Positions 1 to 6,563 are shown, counted from the first letter of the stretch. The stretch is DNA of 7,251 nt from Nocardioides sp. (GCA_029264225.1 JARICB010000444.1:1-7251); one strand, 5' to 3'. The notes: generated from the letters alone by a model not told the origin. A program made the numbers and translations.

Positions 1-985
1 GGCGAAGTAGTGCCGGAGGTCGTGGAACCGGAAGTCGGTGGTCAGTCCCGCCGTCTCGCGGCAAGCACGGATCGCGCGCTCGATCGTCCACGGTCCAGCG
101 GGGTTGCCCCACTGGTCGCTGGTCGGAACCGGCCGTCGCCGAGCTGGATAGCCTGGGCAAGGAGATGCGCCATCTCCGTGGGGATCGAAATCGGCGTACG
201 GCTCGCGTCCGATTTCAGCGGCTCGTCGAGCCACTGACGCGCGGGCGAAACCACGCCCGTCGCGAAGTCGACGTCCTCGACGCGCAGCGCAGCGGCCTCG
301 GCCAGTCGCAGCCCAGCATGGGCGCCGAGCAGGATCGCGGGCCGAACGCCGGCGGGCACAGCGTCGTACAGCGCCCACACCTGCTCGGTGATCGCGAGGT
401 ACGGGCGTTGCTTGCCCATCCCCGGTGACGTGCGTCGCGAGCACGGGTTCCGCGCAACGAGGTCGTCGTGGACCGCATCGGTGAAGAGCTGCGAGAGCCG
501 GGAGTGGAGCGCTAGGAGTCAGTGCGTCCCTCGTCCTTGAGCACGGCCGTCCAGGAACGGACATCGGACGGCCTGACCGCCGAGAGCGGCACATTCCCGA
601 AGTGCGCCTTGATGATCCTGATGTGTGCCACTGCCTGCCGCACGGTCGACTTGCGCCGAGTGCCGTAGCCGGCCAGCCACTTGTCGCACCACTCCCCCAC
701 GGTGAGCTTGGCGTCCTTGGGGGTGACGTGATCGCCCCGCAGTAACGCCGCGACCTGCTTGTCGATCCAGTTCTGCGCGTCGGCCTTCCGGTCGAAGGCA
801 CGCGTGTGCTCGCGGCCAGCGTCGTCGACGTACCGGGCGCGCCAGCGGGTCACGTCACCCGCTACGGCCGACGGCACCTCGATGGTGTTGACGTGCTCCT
901 CCTTGCTGCGTTTGCGCCAACGATCCTCGACGGCTCCGCGTTGGGAGCGTCGCTGCCGGGGCAACGTCCTTGGCTGCCTACTCAT
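1..985 (-). pseudogene. Tyrosine site-specific integrase, frameshifted twice and cut by the window edge
   Basis: Phage/ICE-type tyrosine recombinase that would insert and excise the element. Translation from ATG 985 gives an Arm-binding/SAM-like N-terminal half (WRARYVDDAGREHTRAF, LTVGEWCDKWLAGYGTRR) up to EGRTDS, then TAG at 512-514. In another frame the protein resumes as LALHSRLSQLFTDAVHDDL and GKQRPYLAITEQVWALYDAV, into the catalytic domain. That half shows Arg I in AGLRLAEAAALR (codon 306-308) and the hairpin Lys in PLKSDASRTP (213-215). A second frame change near 127-134 is needed to reach DQWGNPAGPWTIERAIR and the HxxR box HDLRHYFA (His 22-24, Arg 13-15). Restoring one base at each site repairs the frame; a TAC GCG codon pair would rejoin the first break. 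The last catalytic His/Trp and the Tyr lie outside the window. ATG 985 is the only ATG or GTG in frame between the excisionase stop (1046-1048) and the conserved region. As written, no full integrase can be made. Confidence 0.9.
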
Positions 986-1045
986 AAGTCCGCCGTAGCA
1001 CCGATCACCGTCCGAGGCGACGGCGATCGCTCTGCCTGTGGAGAA

Positions 1046-1268
1046 TCAGGCCACTCCGCGACCTGTGGACTCGCGCTGTCCATCGAGTCAGTCCATGACG
1101 TCCTGACGCGAGTAGCGCAAGCGCCGCCCGATGATGAAGCCGCGTGGCCCGACGTCGAGCACGCGCCAGTAGCGCCGAGGCGACGGGCATGCGGAGCAGC
1201 TCGGCGACCTCCTCGATCGTGAGCAGTTCGTCGCGGAGGGTCGGGTTGCTGTGGAGGTTCTCGGTCAT
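1046..1268 (-). pseudogene. Excisionase-like small HTH protein (HTH_17/MerR-like), broken
   Basis: Directionality factor that normally accompanies the integrase 60 bp downstream. ATG 1268 follows a good AGGAG ribosome-binding site about 7 bases upstream. The protein reads through LLTIEEVAELLRMPVAS, the usual first half of an excisionase-type winged helix-turn-helix, then leaves frame near 1172-1178. In the correct later frame it continues YWRVLDVGPRGFIIGRRLRYSRQDVMD, but a TGA at 1088-1090 interrupts it where the family has Trp (DWL). The tail LDGQRESTGRGVA ends at the natural TGA 1046-1048. Adding two bases, for example CT after the Ser codon, gives the family-like SLRYWR and restores the frame. 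It therefore has two independent lesions, one frameshift and one nonsense change, leaving a dead product of roughly 70 residues. Frame and stop positions are read directly; the family call rests on recognised consensus. Confidence 0.85.
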
Positions 1269-1360
1269 GGTCGGCTCCTGCCTATGGGGGATGGTCCTAC
1301 CCCTAAAGGCCGAGGAACCCCTGCGAGTGGCCACCGGCTTCAGGTGTCCGGTCCAGCGAG

Positions 1361-1370
1361 ATTGATCAAT
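1361..1370. promoter_or_regulatory. 10-bp perfect palindrome ATTGATCAAT
   Basis: A perfect dyad in the non-coding stretch between the excisionase and the helicase gene, unusually A/T-rich for this GC-rich DNA. It could be a half of an operator or an integrase/excisionase arm site. No protein partner can be assigned from sequence alone. Confidence 0.3.
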
Positions 1371-1372
1371 GG

Positions 1373-1435
1373 CGGCCCGACAGTGCGATCGATGGCTAAC
1401 ATAACGCGCGTAATCCGTTTCGGCCCGACAGTGCG
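1373..1435. repeat. Pair of exact 15-bp direct repeats (CGGCCCGACAGTGCG)
   Basis: The 15-mer CGGCCCGACAGTGCG occurs at 1373-1387 and again, identical and in the same orientation, at 1421-1435, 48 bp apart start to start. The copies flank an A/T-richer core containing TAACATAACG. They lie upstream of both the minus-strand excisionase and the plus-strand nuclease-helicase gene. Possible roles are operator sites or recombinase/excisionase binding sites. The repeats are seen directly; the role is inference. Confidence 0.6.
1397..1403. promoter_or_regulatory. Possible -10 boxes on both strands between the direct repeats
   Basis: TAACAT (1397-1402, plus) and TATGTT (1398-1403, minus) each keep the T-A-N-N-N-T pattern of an actinobacterial -10 element, and they overlap. 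They sit between the two 15-bp repeats, so a repeat-bound protein could control transcription in either direction. No convincing -35 hexamer is present on either strand, so this is only a candidate. Confidence 0.2.
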
Positions 1436-1495
1436 CGTCGACCATGACAAGCCTCCACCCGTGCGGGAAGACAGTTATGCCTTCCTGGAGTTGTC

Positions 1496-3343
1496 GTGCC
1501 CCTTTATCGGGATTCCGTTGCCGGAGTCCGCTCGCAGATCGCCGCCAGCACTCTGGTGCCGACCATGAGTGAGCAGTTTGCGTTCGCCTACGGGCACCGA
1601 CCCTCTCCTGCCGAGGTGCGCTCCTGGGAGCGAAGTCTCACGGTTCTTGCCAACGACTTGCACGACGCGGGACTCGATCAGGTCGAGATCCTCCTCGAGT
1701 ACCGGCTGCCGCTGACAAGTCGACGCGTGGACGCCGTCCTCTGTGGCGTACACCCGCGAACGGCTGACTCGTCGTACGTAGTGGTCGAGTTGAAGCAGTG
1801 GAGCAGTGCGATCCCCGTGGACGGCACCGACGACGTCGTGCTGGACAACGGGCACGGGCGCCGCCTCCATCCCGCCGCGCAAGTCGGTGGGTACTGCGAG
1901 TACATCGCAGACTTCAACGCGATTCTCAGTGGGACGACGGAAAGACTGTCCGGCGTCGCGTACCTGCACAATGCCGACGACGACGGTGTTGCTGGCCTGT
2001 GGGACTACGCCCAGAGTCGAACCACGCGCATGTTCACCGGGCAACGGCGTGGTGAGTTCCTCGCGTTCCTGCAGTCGGTGCTCGCGTCAGACTCGGGCGC
2101 TCAGGCGGCCGACGACCTGATGAGTGCCGCGATCAGACCGAGTAAGCAACTGATGTCGCTGGCAGCTCGAGAGATTCAGGATCGTGAGCAGTTTGTCCTC
2201 CTCGATGAGCAGCAAGTTGCCTACTCAATGGTTATGCGTGCCGTGAATCGAGCGCGCACAGCGGCCACGAAGCACGTCGTCATCGTCACGGGCGGGCCAG
2301 GCTCTGGAAAGAGTGTCATCGCGCTCAGCCTGCTCGGCGAGCTGTCTCGACAGGGCCGAACAGTTCTGCACGCCACGGGTTCCTCCGCCTTCACCCAGAC
2401 GCTGCGGAAGATCGCCGGAGCCAGGGCACCGCGGGTGCGGTCCCTTTTCAGTTACTACAACAACTTCGTGGACGCCGAGACGAACGGGCTGGAGGTGCTG
2501 ATCAATGACGAAGCCCACCGCATCAGGGAAACGTCAACGAACCGGTGGACTCCGGCGAGCAAGCGTTCAAGCCGTCCACAGGTTGAAGACCTGATCGACG
2601 CCGCCCGAGTCTCAGTGTTCCTCCTGGATGAGCACCAAGTCGTGAAGCCTGGCGAGCGCGGCAACGTCGCTGACATCGAAGACGCAGCGGTGCGACTCGG
2701 CTGCGAGGTCATCCGGGTGGACCTCAACGATCAGTTCCGGCTGGGTGGTAGTCGCCACTACGAGGAGTGGGTGCTGCGACTACTCGGCATCACTCCAGGT
2801 GGTCCGATCCCCTGGAATGGCTCAGAATCGTTCGAACTGGACGTTGCCGAGTCACCTGCCTCGATGGAGGCGAGGCTCCAGGCATGCGTCCTCGCCGGGT
2901 ACTCGAGCCGGATTGCTGCCGGCTATTGCTGGAGCTGGAGCAAGCCCAAAGTCGACTACCTATTTCCCGACGTGAAGATCGGCGCTTGGGAGAGGCCTTG
3001 GAACAACCCCAAAGACACGCGAGTCGGCGACGCGCCTGGACGGCCCTTCTGGGCGACCGACCCTGACGGCTTCGACCAAGTGGGGTGCATCTACACCGCG
3101 CAGGGCTTCGAGTACGACTACAGCGGCGTGATCATGGGCCCAGACCTCGTCTGGCGAACGGACCGATGGGTCGCTCAGCCGGACCGCAGCCATGACACCC
3201 AAGTCAAGCGTGGCACCGCAGCCGAGTTTGCTAGCGCGATCCGCAACACGTACAAAGTGCTCCTCACTCGCGGACTGCGCGGCGCCACCGTGATGTCGAC
3301 GGACGCCGAGACCCAGGCCCTGCTGGAGGATCTCATTCCGTAA
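1496..3343 (+). CDS. PD-(D/E)xK-type nuclease fused to Schlafen-group-3 (DUF2075) helicase
   Basis: Intact 615-aa protein and probable cytosolic nucleic-acid enzyme; no signal peptide or membrane segment is seen. The start is GTG 1496, with GGAG five bases upstream. Residues about 60-125 look like a PD-(D/E)xK nuclease core: Glu68 in LLEYR, Asp79 in RRVDAVL, Glu98-x-Lys100 in VVVELKQW, then HPAAQVGGY. From about 260 comes the P-loop helicase region: Walker A GGPGSGKS (about 266-273), Walker B/motif II INDEAH (DEAH 338-341), LLDEHQ (378-381), LNDQFR (Gln413, Arg415), TAQGFEYDYSGV (534-545) and the terminal NTYKVLLTRGLRG (about 584-596). This matches the family once called DUF2075, now Schlafen group 3 helicase. 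All helicase motifs and nuclease residues are present, so an active ATP-dependent nuclease-helicase is expected. It is convergent with the NERD gene, 39 bp away. A role in anti-phage defence is inferred from architecture and the mobile-element setting. DNA or RNA repair is an alternative. Confidence 0.9.
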   Translation: MPLYRDSVAGVRSQIAASTLVPTMSEQFAFAYGHRPSPAEVRSWERSLTVLANDLHDAGLDQVEILLEYRLPLTSRRVDAVLCGVHPRTADSSYVVVELKQWSSAIPVDGTDDVVLDNGHGRRLHPAAQVGGYCEYIADFNAILSGTTERLSGVAYLHNADDDGVAGLWDYAQSRTTRMFTGQRRGEFLAFLQSVLASDSGAQAADDLMSAAIRPSKQLMSLAAREIQDREQFVLLDEQQVAYSMVMRAVNRARTAATKHVVIVTGGPGSGKSVIALSLLGELSRQGRTVLHATGSSAFTQTLRKIAGARAPRVRSLFSYYNNFVDAETNGLEVLINDEAHRIRETSTNRWTPASKRSSRPQVEDLIDAARVSVFLLDEHQVVKPGERGNVADIEDAAVRLGCEVIRVDLNDQFRLGGSRHYEEWVLRLLGITPGGPIPWNGSESFELDVAESPASMEARLQACVLAGYSSRIAAGYCWSWSKPKVDYLFPDVKIGAWERPWNNPKDTRVGDAPGRPFWATDPDGFDQVGCIYTAQGFEYDYSGVIMGPDLVWRTDRWVAQPDRSHDTQVKRGTAAEFASAIRNTYKVLLTRGLRGATVMSTDAETQALLEDLIP

Positions 3344-3350
3344 CGGGACG

Positions 3351-3369
3351 CGAGGTCAACTACGCCTCG
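3351..3369. terminator. Weak inverted repeat between convergent genes
   Basis: CGAGG (3351-3355) and CCTCG (3365-3369) can form a 5-bp stem with a 9-base loop in the 39-bp gap between the two convergent stop codons. There is no T-run on either side. It might act as a weak bidirectional terminator, or mean nothing. Confidence 0.2.
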
Positions 3370-3382
3370 AACCTACCCGACT

Positions 3383-4246
3383 TCAGGCCGCGGGAAGGCC
3401 AGTGGCCAGCCTTCGGTGCAGCTCGGCAACAGCCTCAATGCTCAGGGATCCCTCCGCCTGAAGCTTCGGATAGAGCTTCTTCGGCCAGAGGACGTCGACG
3501 GCGCGGGTCGTGAACGAACCGCCGATCAGGGGCCAGTCGGCATCGACGAAACACAAGACACCGCGAACGGGGATCTCGTCACCCACGATGCCGCGCACCA
3601 CATCGAGTTGCTTGAGCACTCCATCGACAAGTTTGGTGCAGTCGCGACTGCCCACGATCAGCTTTTCCTCGCGCGGCCGAAAGAGTCCGCCCTCGATCTT
3701 GAGACTCGGGCGCCCTTTGTACCTCTTCGGGTCGATCACATACACGCCGCTCGACGCAACGACGATGTGGTCGATGTTGGCGCGACTCCCGGGGATACGG
3801 CGGTCATGCAGCACCCGCAGGGACTCGGACGCGAGCTCATTAAGGCGAGCGCCTACCCGCTCCTCACCGACCGCGCCGACATCCCACGCCTTCGTGGATT
3901 GTGGGTCGTCGCTGAGCGCCAGGATGAGACCCCCGAGCTTCGGGTGTTTGGACCAGATCCGCTCCTCGCGCTTGTCCCGCCGGCGCTCGAACTCTCGTCG
4001 CGCCGAGGCACCCGGAGTGCCGACATCTATGGCCTCCACGACCCCCGGCGCGACGATGGGCACGACCACCTCGGCCACCGTCGGAACACAGTCGACACAT
4101 CGCACGGTCTTCGTGGTGCGCTCGTAGATCGCGTCCGTCTTCGCCGGCAACTCGGCACCACACACCCGGCACATCCCGGCATACCGCAACCGCATCCGCT
4201 TCTCGTCCGGTACCGACTCTGCATCCATGTCCGAGACGCTATCCAC
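3383..4246 (-). CDS. Cys4 zinc-finger plus NERD (nuclease-related) domain protein
   Basis: Intact 287-aa protein. A treble-clef or ribbon-like zinc site comes first: CRVCG (Cys26, Cys29) and RCVDC (Cys50, Cys53). A charged Arg/Glu-rich linker follows (about 80-100). Next is a NERD domain (about 122-235): GAVGEERVGARL (Glu128/129), then IDHIVVASSGVYVIDPKRYKG with Asp159, Asp172 and Lys174 as the D...DxK nuclease-like signature, and QLDVVRG. NERD belongs to the PD-(D/E)xK-like fold and is thought to act on nucleic acid, but the substrate is unknown. The longest frame starts at GTG 4246. ATG 4228 and ATG 4195 (MRLRYAGMCRVCG) are alternatives, and 4195 is attractive because it begins at the conserved region and removes the overlap with the divergent gene. 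None has a clear ribosome-binding site. Convergent with the nuclease-helicase gene. Confidence 0.85.
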   Translation of the reverse strand: MDSVSDMDAESVPDEKRMRLRYAGMCRVCGAELPAKTDAIYERTTKTVRCVDCVPTVAEVVVPIVAPGVVEAIDVGTPGASARREFERRRDKREERIWSKHPKLGGLILALSDDPQSTKAWDVGAVGEERVGARLNELASESLRVLHDRRIPGSRANIDHIVVASSGVYVIDPKRYKGRPSLKIEGGLFRPREEKLIVGSRDCTKLVDGVLKQLDVVRGIVGDEIPVRGVLCFVDADWPLIGGSFTTRAVDVLWPKKLYPKLQAEGSLSIEAVAELHRRLATGLPAA

Positions 4247-4818
4247 GAACGGACGACGTCACTCGGCCTTTCCCGACTTCAGCGCCACTCCCCCGCGACG
4301 AACAGCCACACACCGCTCACCGGGCGGCGCATACATGCCCTCGTCGACGACCACAGCCGCGGCGCCGTCCAGCAAGCTCTCCGGGACCTCGAGAGCATCG
4401 GGGTGATTACGACCGAGACGATCGGGCGCGCAGGAGTACACCGCATCAACGAGAACCACGAGGCCATCCCTGCCCTGCGGGCACTGGCCAGTCCCATCGA
4501 GATGCTGACTCGCGTCGTACGGGACACAGCATCCGATGTCGAGGCCGTGATCGTGTCGGATCCGTCGCCTGCGGCGAAGCCCACCAAGACAGCGACATCG
4601 ACCTCGCCGTAGTCGCGGCGGAGACGTGGGAAGGGCGAGCAGACCTCCAACAGCAGGTGCGCGAACGACTTGGCAACGACTGCGACGTCCTGCACCTGAC
4701 CCGCGAGCAGTTCGTTCGCGCCCCAAATGACCGCGAACCCGTCGTTGCAGAGCTCCTCCGTGACGGCCTACCACCCGTCGGCACCCTGCCACGCCCCAGC
4801 CGTCGGAAGGTGTCATGA
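4227..4818 (+). pseudogene. HTH plus MNT-like nucleotidyltransferase, frameshifted
   Basis: Remnant of a winged-HTH protein with a C-terminal nucleotidyltransferase (pol-beta/MNT) domain. The HTH part reads TPLTGRRIHALVDDHSRG, AVQQALRDLESIGVITTE and AGVHRINENHEAIPALRALA. The transferase begins DVEAVIV and then breaks at about 4556: in frame it gives SDPSPAAK and a stop at 4610-4612. One frame over it reads GSVACGEAHQDSDIDLAVVAAE (motif GSxAxGE...DSDIDL), NDCDVLHLTREQF, EPVVAELLRDGLP and ends at TGA 4816-4818. Adding one T (TC to TTC) gives the canonical VFGS. The N-terminus also looks damaged: FPDFSATPP lies in the frame of ATG 4227, while the HTH is in another frame from about 4285. The 5' end is therefore uncertain. 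Family members are often the transferase half of small TA-like pairs, but no intact HEPN partner is seen here. Confidence 0.8.
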
Positions 4819-4837
4819 GCTCCGACCCACCCACTTT

Positions 4838-4869
4838 ACAGATTGCGTCCGCTATGGGACCTTATCTGT
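4838..4869. promoter_or_regulatory. Candidate operator: inverted repeat ACAGAT-N20-ATCTGT
   Basis: ACAGAT (4838-4843) and ATCTGT (4864-4869) form a 6-bp inverted repeat immediately before the HTH gene start at 4871. AbiE-type antitoxins are known to repress their own operon through inverted repeats, so this is a plausible autoregulatory site. The arms are short and could match by chance. No good ribosome-binding site lies between the repeat and the ATG. Confidence 0.3.
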
Positions 4870-4870
4870 C

Positions 4871-5536
4871 ATGGCCAGCGACTTCCTCACTATCGAGGAA
4901 ACAGCAAGCACCCTCGGGGTGTCGACCCGACATGCCCGACGCTTGGCCGACTCTGGAGCCATCATCCGCATCGCCCGCGGGCTTGTAGACCGCGGCTCGG
5001 TTGATCGCTACCTGCAATCTCAGCGACGAGGTCGTACACGATCTTGGGCGGAACACACGGCCTGGGGTGCTGTCGCCATCCTGTCCGGGCAGGACGCCGA
5101 TTGGCTCGGAAGCACGCAAGCCTCACGCCTCCGAGCCACCCTGCGCGAGATCGGCGACCCTCACGACCTCCTGGCCCGGATGCGTGACCGAGCCAGGGTG
5201 CACACCTTCGTAGCCCACCGCGCCGCCCTCCCCCGACTACAAGAGCTGATCGCCTCGACGCATCTCGGACTCCTCGGGATCAGCGACGCAACGGGGGGCA
5301 GCGTCGACGGCTATCTCGGAGAAGCTGAGCTCGACACGACGGTCCGCACTCTCGGGCTACGAGCCGAACCTGGAGGGACAGTCATTCTGCGCACGACCGG
5401 CTTCGACTTCGATCGGGTCCGCGACCTCGTCACCACTGCGACCGCGGCAGCCCTCGATGCCGCGACCAGCACAGACCCCCGTGTGCGCGGGGTCGGGCTC
5501 CGCGCACTCGGCAAGGCGCTGGAGGTATACCGGTGA
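4871..5536 (+). CDS. Helix-turn-helix protein, probable antitoxin of an AbiEii-like module
   Basis: 221-aa intact protein. Residues 4-47 (LTIEETASTLGVSTRHARRLADSGAI ... RGLVDRGSVDRYL) form a MerR/excisionase-type HTH. The remainder (about 60-221), including AWGAVAILSGQDADWL and DRARVHTFVAH, is a soluble alpha/beta-looking domain without a clear catalytic motif. ATG 4871 was preferred because homology-like sequence begins MASDFLTIEE; an upstream in-frame ATG (4727) would lie inside the neighbouring nucleotidyltransferase remnant. Its stop overlaps the next gene's start (GTGA 5533-5536), and a strong GGAGG sits in its 3' end, so the two products are translationally coupled. By position and fold it is the likely antitoxin and autorepressor. 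It has the HTH_17-like N-terminus rather than the classical AbiEi winged-helix, so the antitoxin role is inferred. Confidence 0.8.
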   Translation: MASDFLTIEETASTLGVSTRHARRLADSGAIIRIARGLVDRGSVDRYLQSQRRGRTRSWAEHTAWGAVAILSGQDADWLGSTQASRLRATLREIGDPHDLLARMRDRARVHTFVAHRAALPRLQELIASTHLGLLGISDATGGSVDGYLGEAELDTTVRTLGLRAEPGGTVILRTTGFDFDRVRDLVTTATAAALDAATSTDPRVRGVGLRALGKALEVYR

Positions 5537-6360
5537 ATCCGGCGCGTCCCACGATCGAGGTCACTCCCGTTGCGGGCGGGTGGCCGGTTCCGTGGCCCAG
5601 TGTCGCGGAGCTGGCCGACGCGCTACCCGACGGGAGCTGGACGTTGGTCGGCGGGTTGATGACTCAACTCCACACGATCCATCACGGGCTCGGAATCGTC
5701 AGGCCGACCAATGACGTCGACATCGTGCTGCACATCGAAACCCAGCGAGGCGTGCCGAACGCTGTCGCCACCGTCCTTGAAAGGCTGGGGTACCGATTCC
5801 AGCCCAGCATGGACGAGCGCCGCAAGACCGCGCACCGGTTCGTGCGCGGCGGCTCGTCGGTCGACCTCATCTCTGGCGCAGACGATGAGGACCAGGTCGA
5901 TGTATTGATCGCCGACCACCCGGCGCCGCGGGTGATCGAGAGGTTGCGGGGTCACGAGATGGTCCGCATCGAAGGCGGCACGCAGGCGCTGCGCCGCACC
6001 ATCAACGCCCGACTGGAGATCGCGGCCGGCACAGTCACGACGATCTCGGTGCCCCGCCCGTTCGGCGCATTGATTCTCAAAGCTGCCGCCTACTCCACCG
6101 ACTCCCGTGACCGCGAGCGCCACCTCTTCGACGCCGCCGCGTTGCTCGCCTGTATCGATGATCCGTTCGCGGAGCGCGTCGAGTTCAGCGGATCGGATCG
6201 TCGACGCATCGCTACCCTCGTCGCGCAGTTCGACCCCACCCATCCGGCCTGGCGAGCCCTGCCCGAAGACCATCGCACGCAAGCCCAGCTGACTCTCGAC
6301 TTGCTCGCCGACAGCGAGGAGAATCGGACACAGGTCGGCCCCGGCAGCGCGCATGAATGA
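5533..6360 (+). CDS. AbiEii/AbiGii-like nucleotidyltransferase, probable toxin
   Basis: 275-aa intact protein starting at GTG 5533, with GGAGG (5521-5525) seven bases upstream. It shows the DUF1814/AbiEii signature: SWTLVGGLMTQLH (Gly40-Gly41), RPTNDVDIVLH (Asp61 and Asp63, metal-binding pair), a third acidic residue in SSVDLISG (Asp111), and the C-terminal PRPFGALILKAAAY ... RDRERHLFDAAALL block (Lys183, Arg194, Asp200). Characterised members of this superfamily (AbiEii, MenT) transfer nucleotides; MenT toxins modify tRNA acceptor ends and stop translation. The substrate here is unknown. The family and the GTGA overlap with the HTH gene support a type IV-like toxin-antitoxin or abortive-infection pair. 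No frame damage is present, unlike several neighbours. An alternative is a housekeeping nucleotidyltransferase, but the pairing argues against that. Confidence 0.85.
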   Translation: MNPARPTIEVTPVAGGWPVPWPSVAELADALPDGSWTLVGGLMTQLHTIHHGLGIVRPTNDVDIVLHIETQRGVPNAVATVLERLGYRFQPSMDERRKTAHRFVRGGSSVDLISGADDEDQVDVLIADHPAPRVIERLRGHEMVRIEGGTQALRRTINARLEIAAGTVTTISVPRPFGALILKAAAYSTDSRDRERHLFDAAALLACIDDPFAERVEFSGSDRRRIATLVAQFDPTHPAWRALPEDHRTQAQLTLDLLADSEENRTQVGPGSAHE

Positions 6361-6372
6361 CCCCCTCGAAAG

Positions 6373-6454
6373 TCCGCAGGGATTCCGCAGGAGAATCGCT
6401 GGAGCCCAAAATTGGCCATTGTCAACCAACCCCTGAGATCAGCGTTTCCGCAGG
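6373..6454. repeat. Three copies of TCCGCAGG downstream of the toxin gene
   Basis: TCCGCAGG occurs at 6373-6380 and 6384-6391 (tandem, 11-bp period) and again at 6447-6454. All lie within 100 bp of non-coding DNA after the toxin stop. Repeats of this size can be arm-type recombinase or regulator sites; their role here is unknown. Confidence 0.45.
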
Positions 6455-6563
6455 TCAGAGTATGTTTTTCGACGATTCTCGACAGTCGTCAATAGGGCCC
6501 GGGGACTTCGAGCTGTACTGCCACATCTGATCCACGTCGTTCGGCGAACGGCCTCTGACCTGC
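6450..6563. repeat. 11-bp inverted repeat GCAGGTCAGAG / CTCTGACCTGC
   Basis: GCAGGTCAGAG (6450-6460) is exactly reverse-complementary to CTCTGACCTGC (6553-6563), 92 bases apart. The right copy is also the left arm of the hairpin at 6550-6584, so the motif effectively appears three times, the third imperfectly as GCAGGATCAGGG (6570-6581). The left copy overlaps the third TCCGCAGG. Confidence 0.5.
6538..6550. repeat. 13-bp dyad CGTTCGGCGAACG
   Basis: CGTTCG (6538-6543) and CGAACG (6545-6550) form a perfect inverted repeat around one G. It abuts the larger hairpin that begins at 6550. It may be an operator-like site. Confidence 0.35.

Noticed and set aside
1088..1090. TGA read as tryptophan (recoding) in the excisionase
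   Set aside because: Intact genes in the window use TGG for Trp and two of them end at TGA. The same gene also has a frameshift, so simple decay explains it.
4550..4562. Programmed ribosomal frameshift in the nucleotidyltransferase
   Set aside because: No slippery heptamer or downstream pseudoknot is evident at GTGTCGGATCC, and the gene appears damaged elsewhere too.
3416..4612. Long plus-strand open frame of 398 codons
   Set aside because: Its first two thirds are the antisense shadow of the NERD gene, which has clear domain motifs. Only the part after about 4285 is real, as the HTH half of the broken nucleotidyltransferase.
4727..4870. Upstream start at 4727 for the HTH (antitoxin) gene
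   Set aside because: It lies within the nucleotidyltransferase remnant, and its 48 extra residues look like out-of-frame sequence. Domain-like sequence begins at ATG 4871.
5623..6429. Minus-strand 268-codon open frame opposite the toxin gene
   Set aside because: It is a shadow of the AbiEii-like gene, a common effect in GC-rich coding DNA, and shows no recognisable domain.
6373..6454. CRISPR array from the repeated TCCGCAGG
   Set aside because: The repeats are only 8 bp with uneven spacing (11 and 63 bases), and no cas gene is present.
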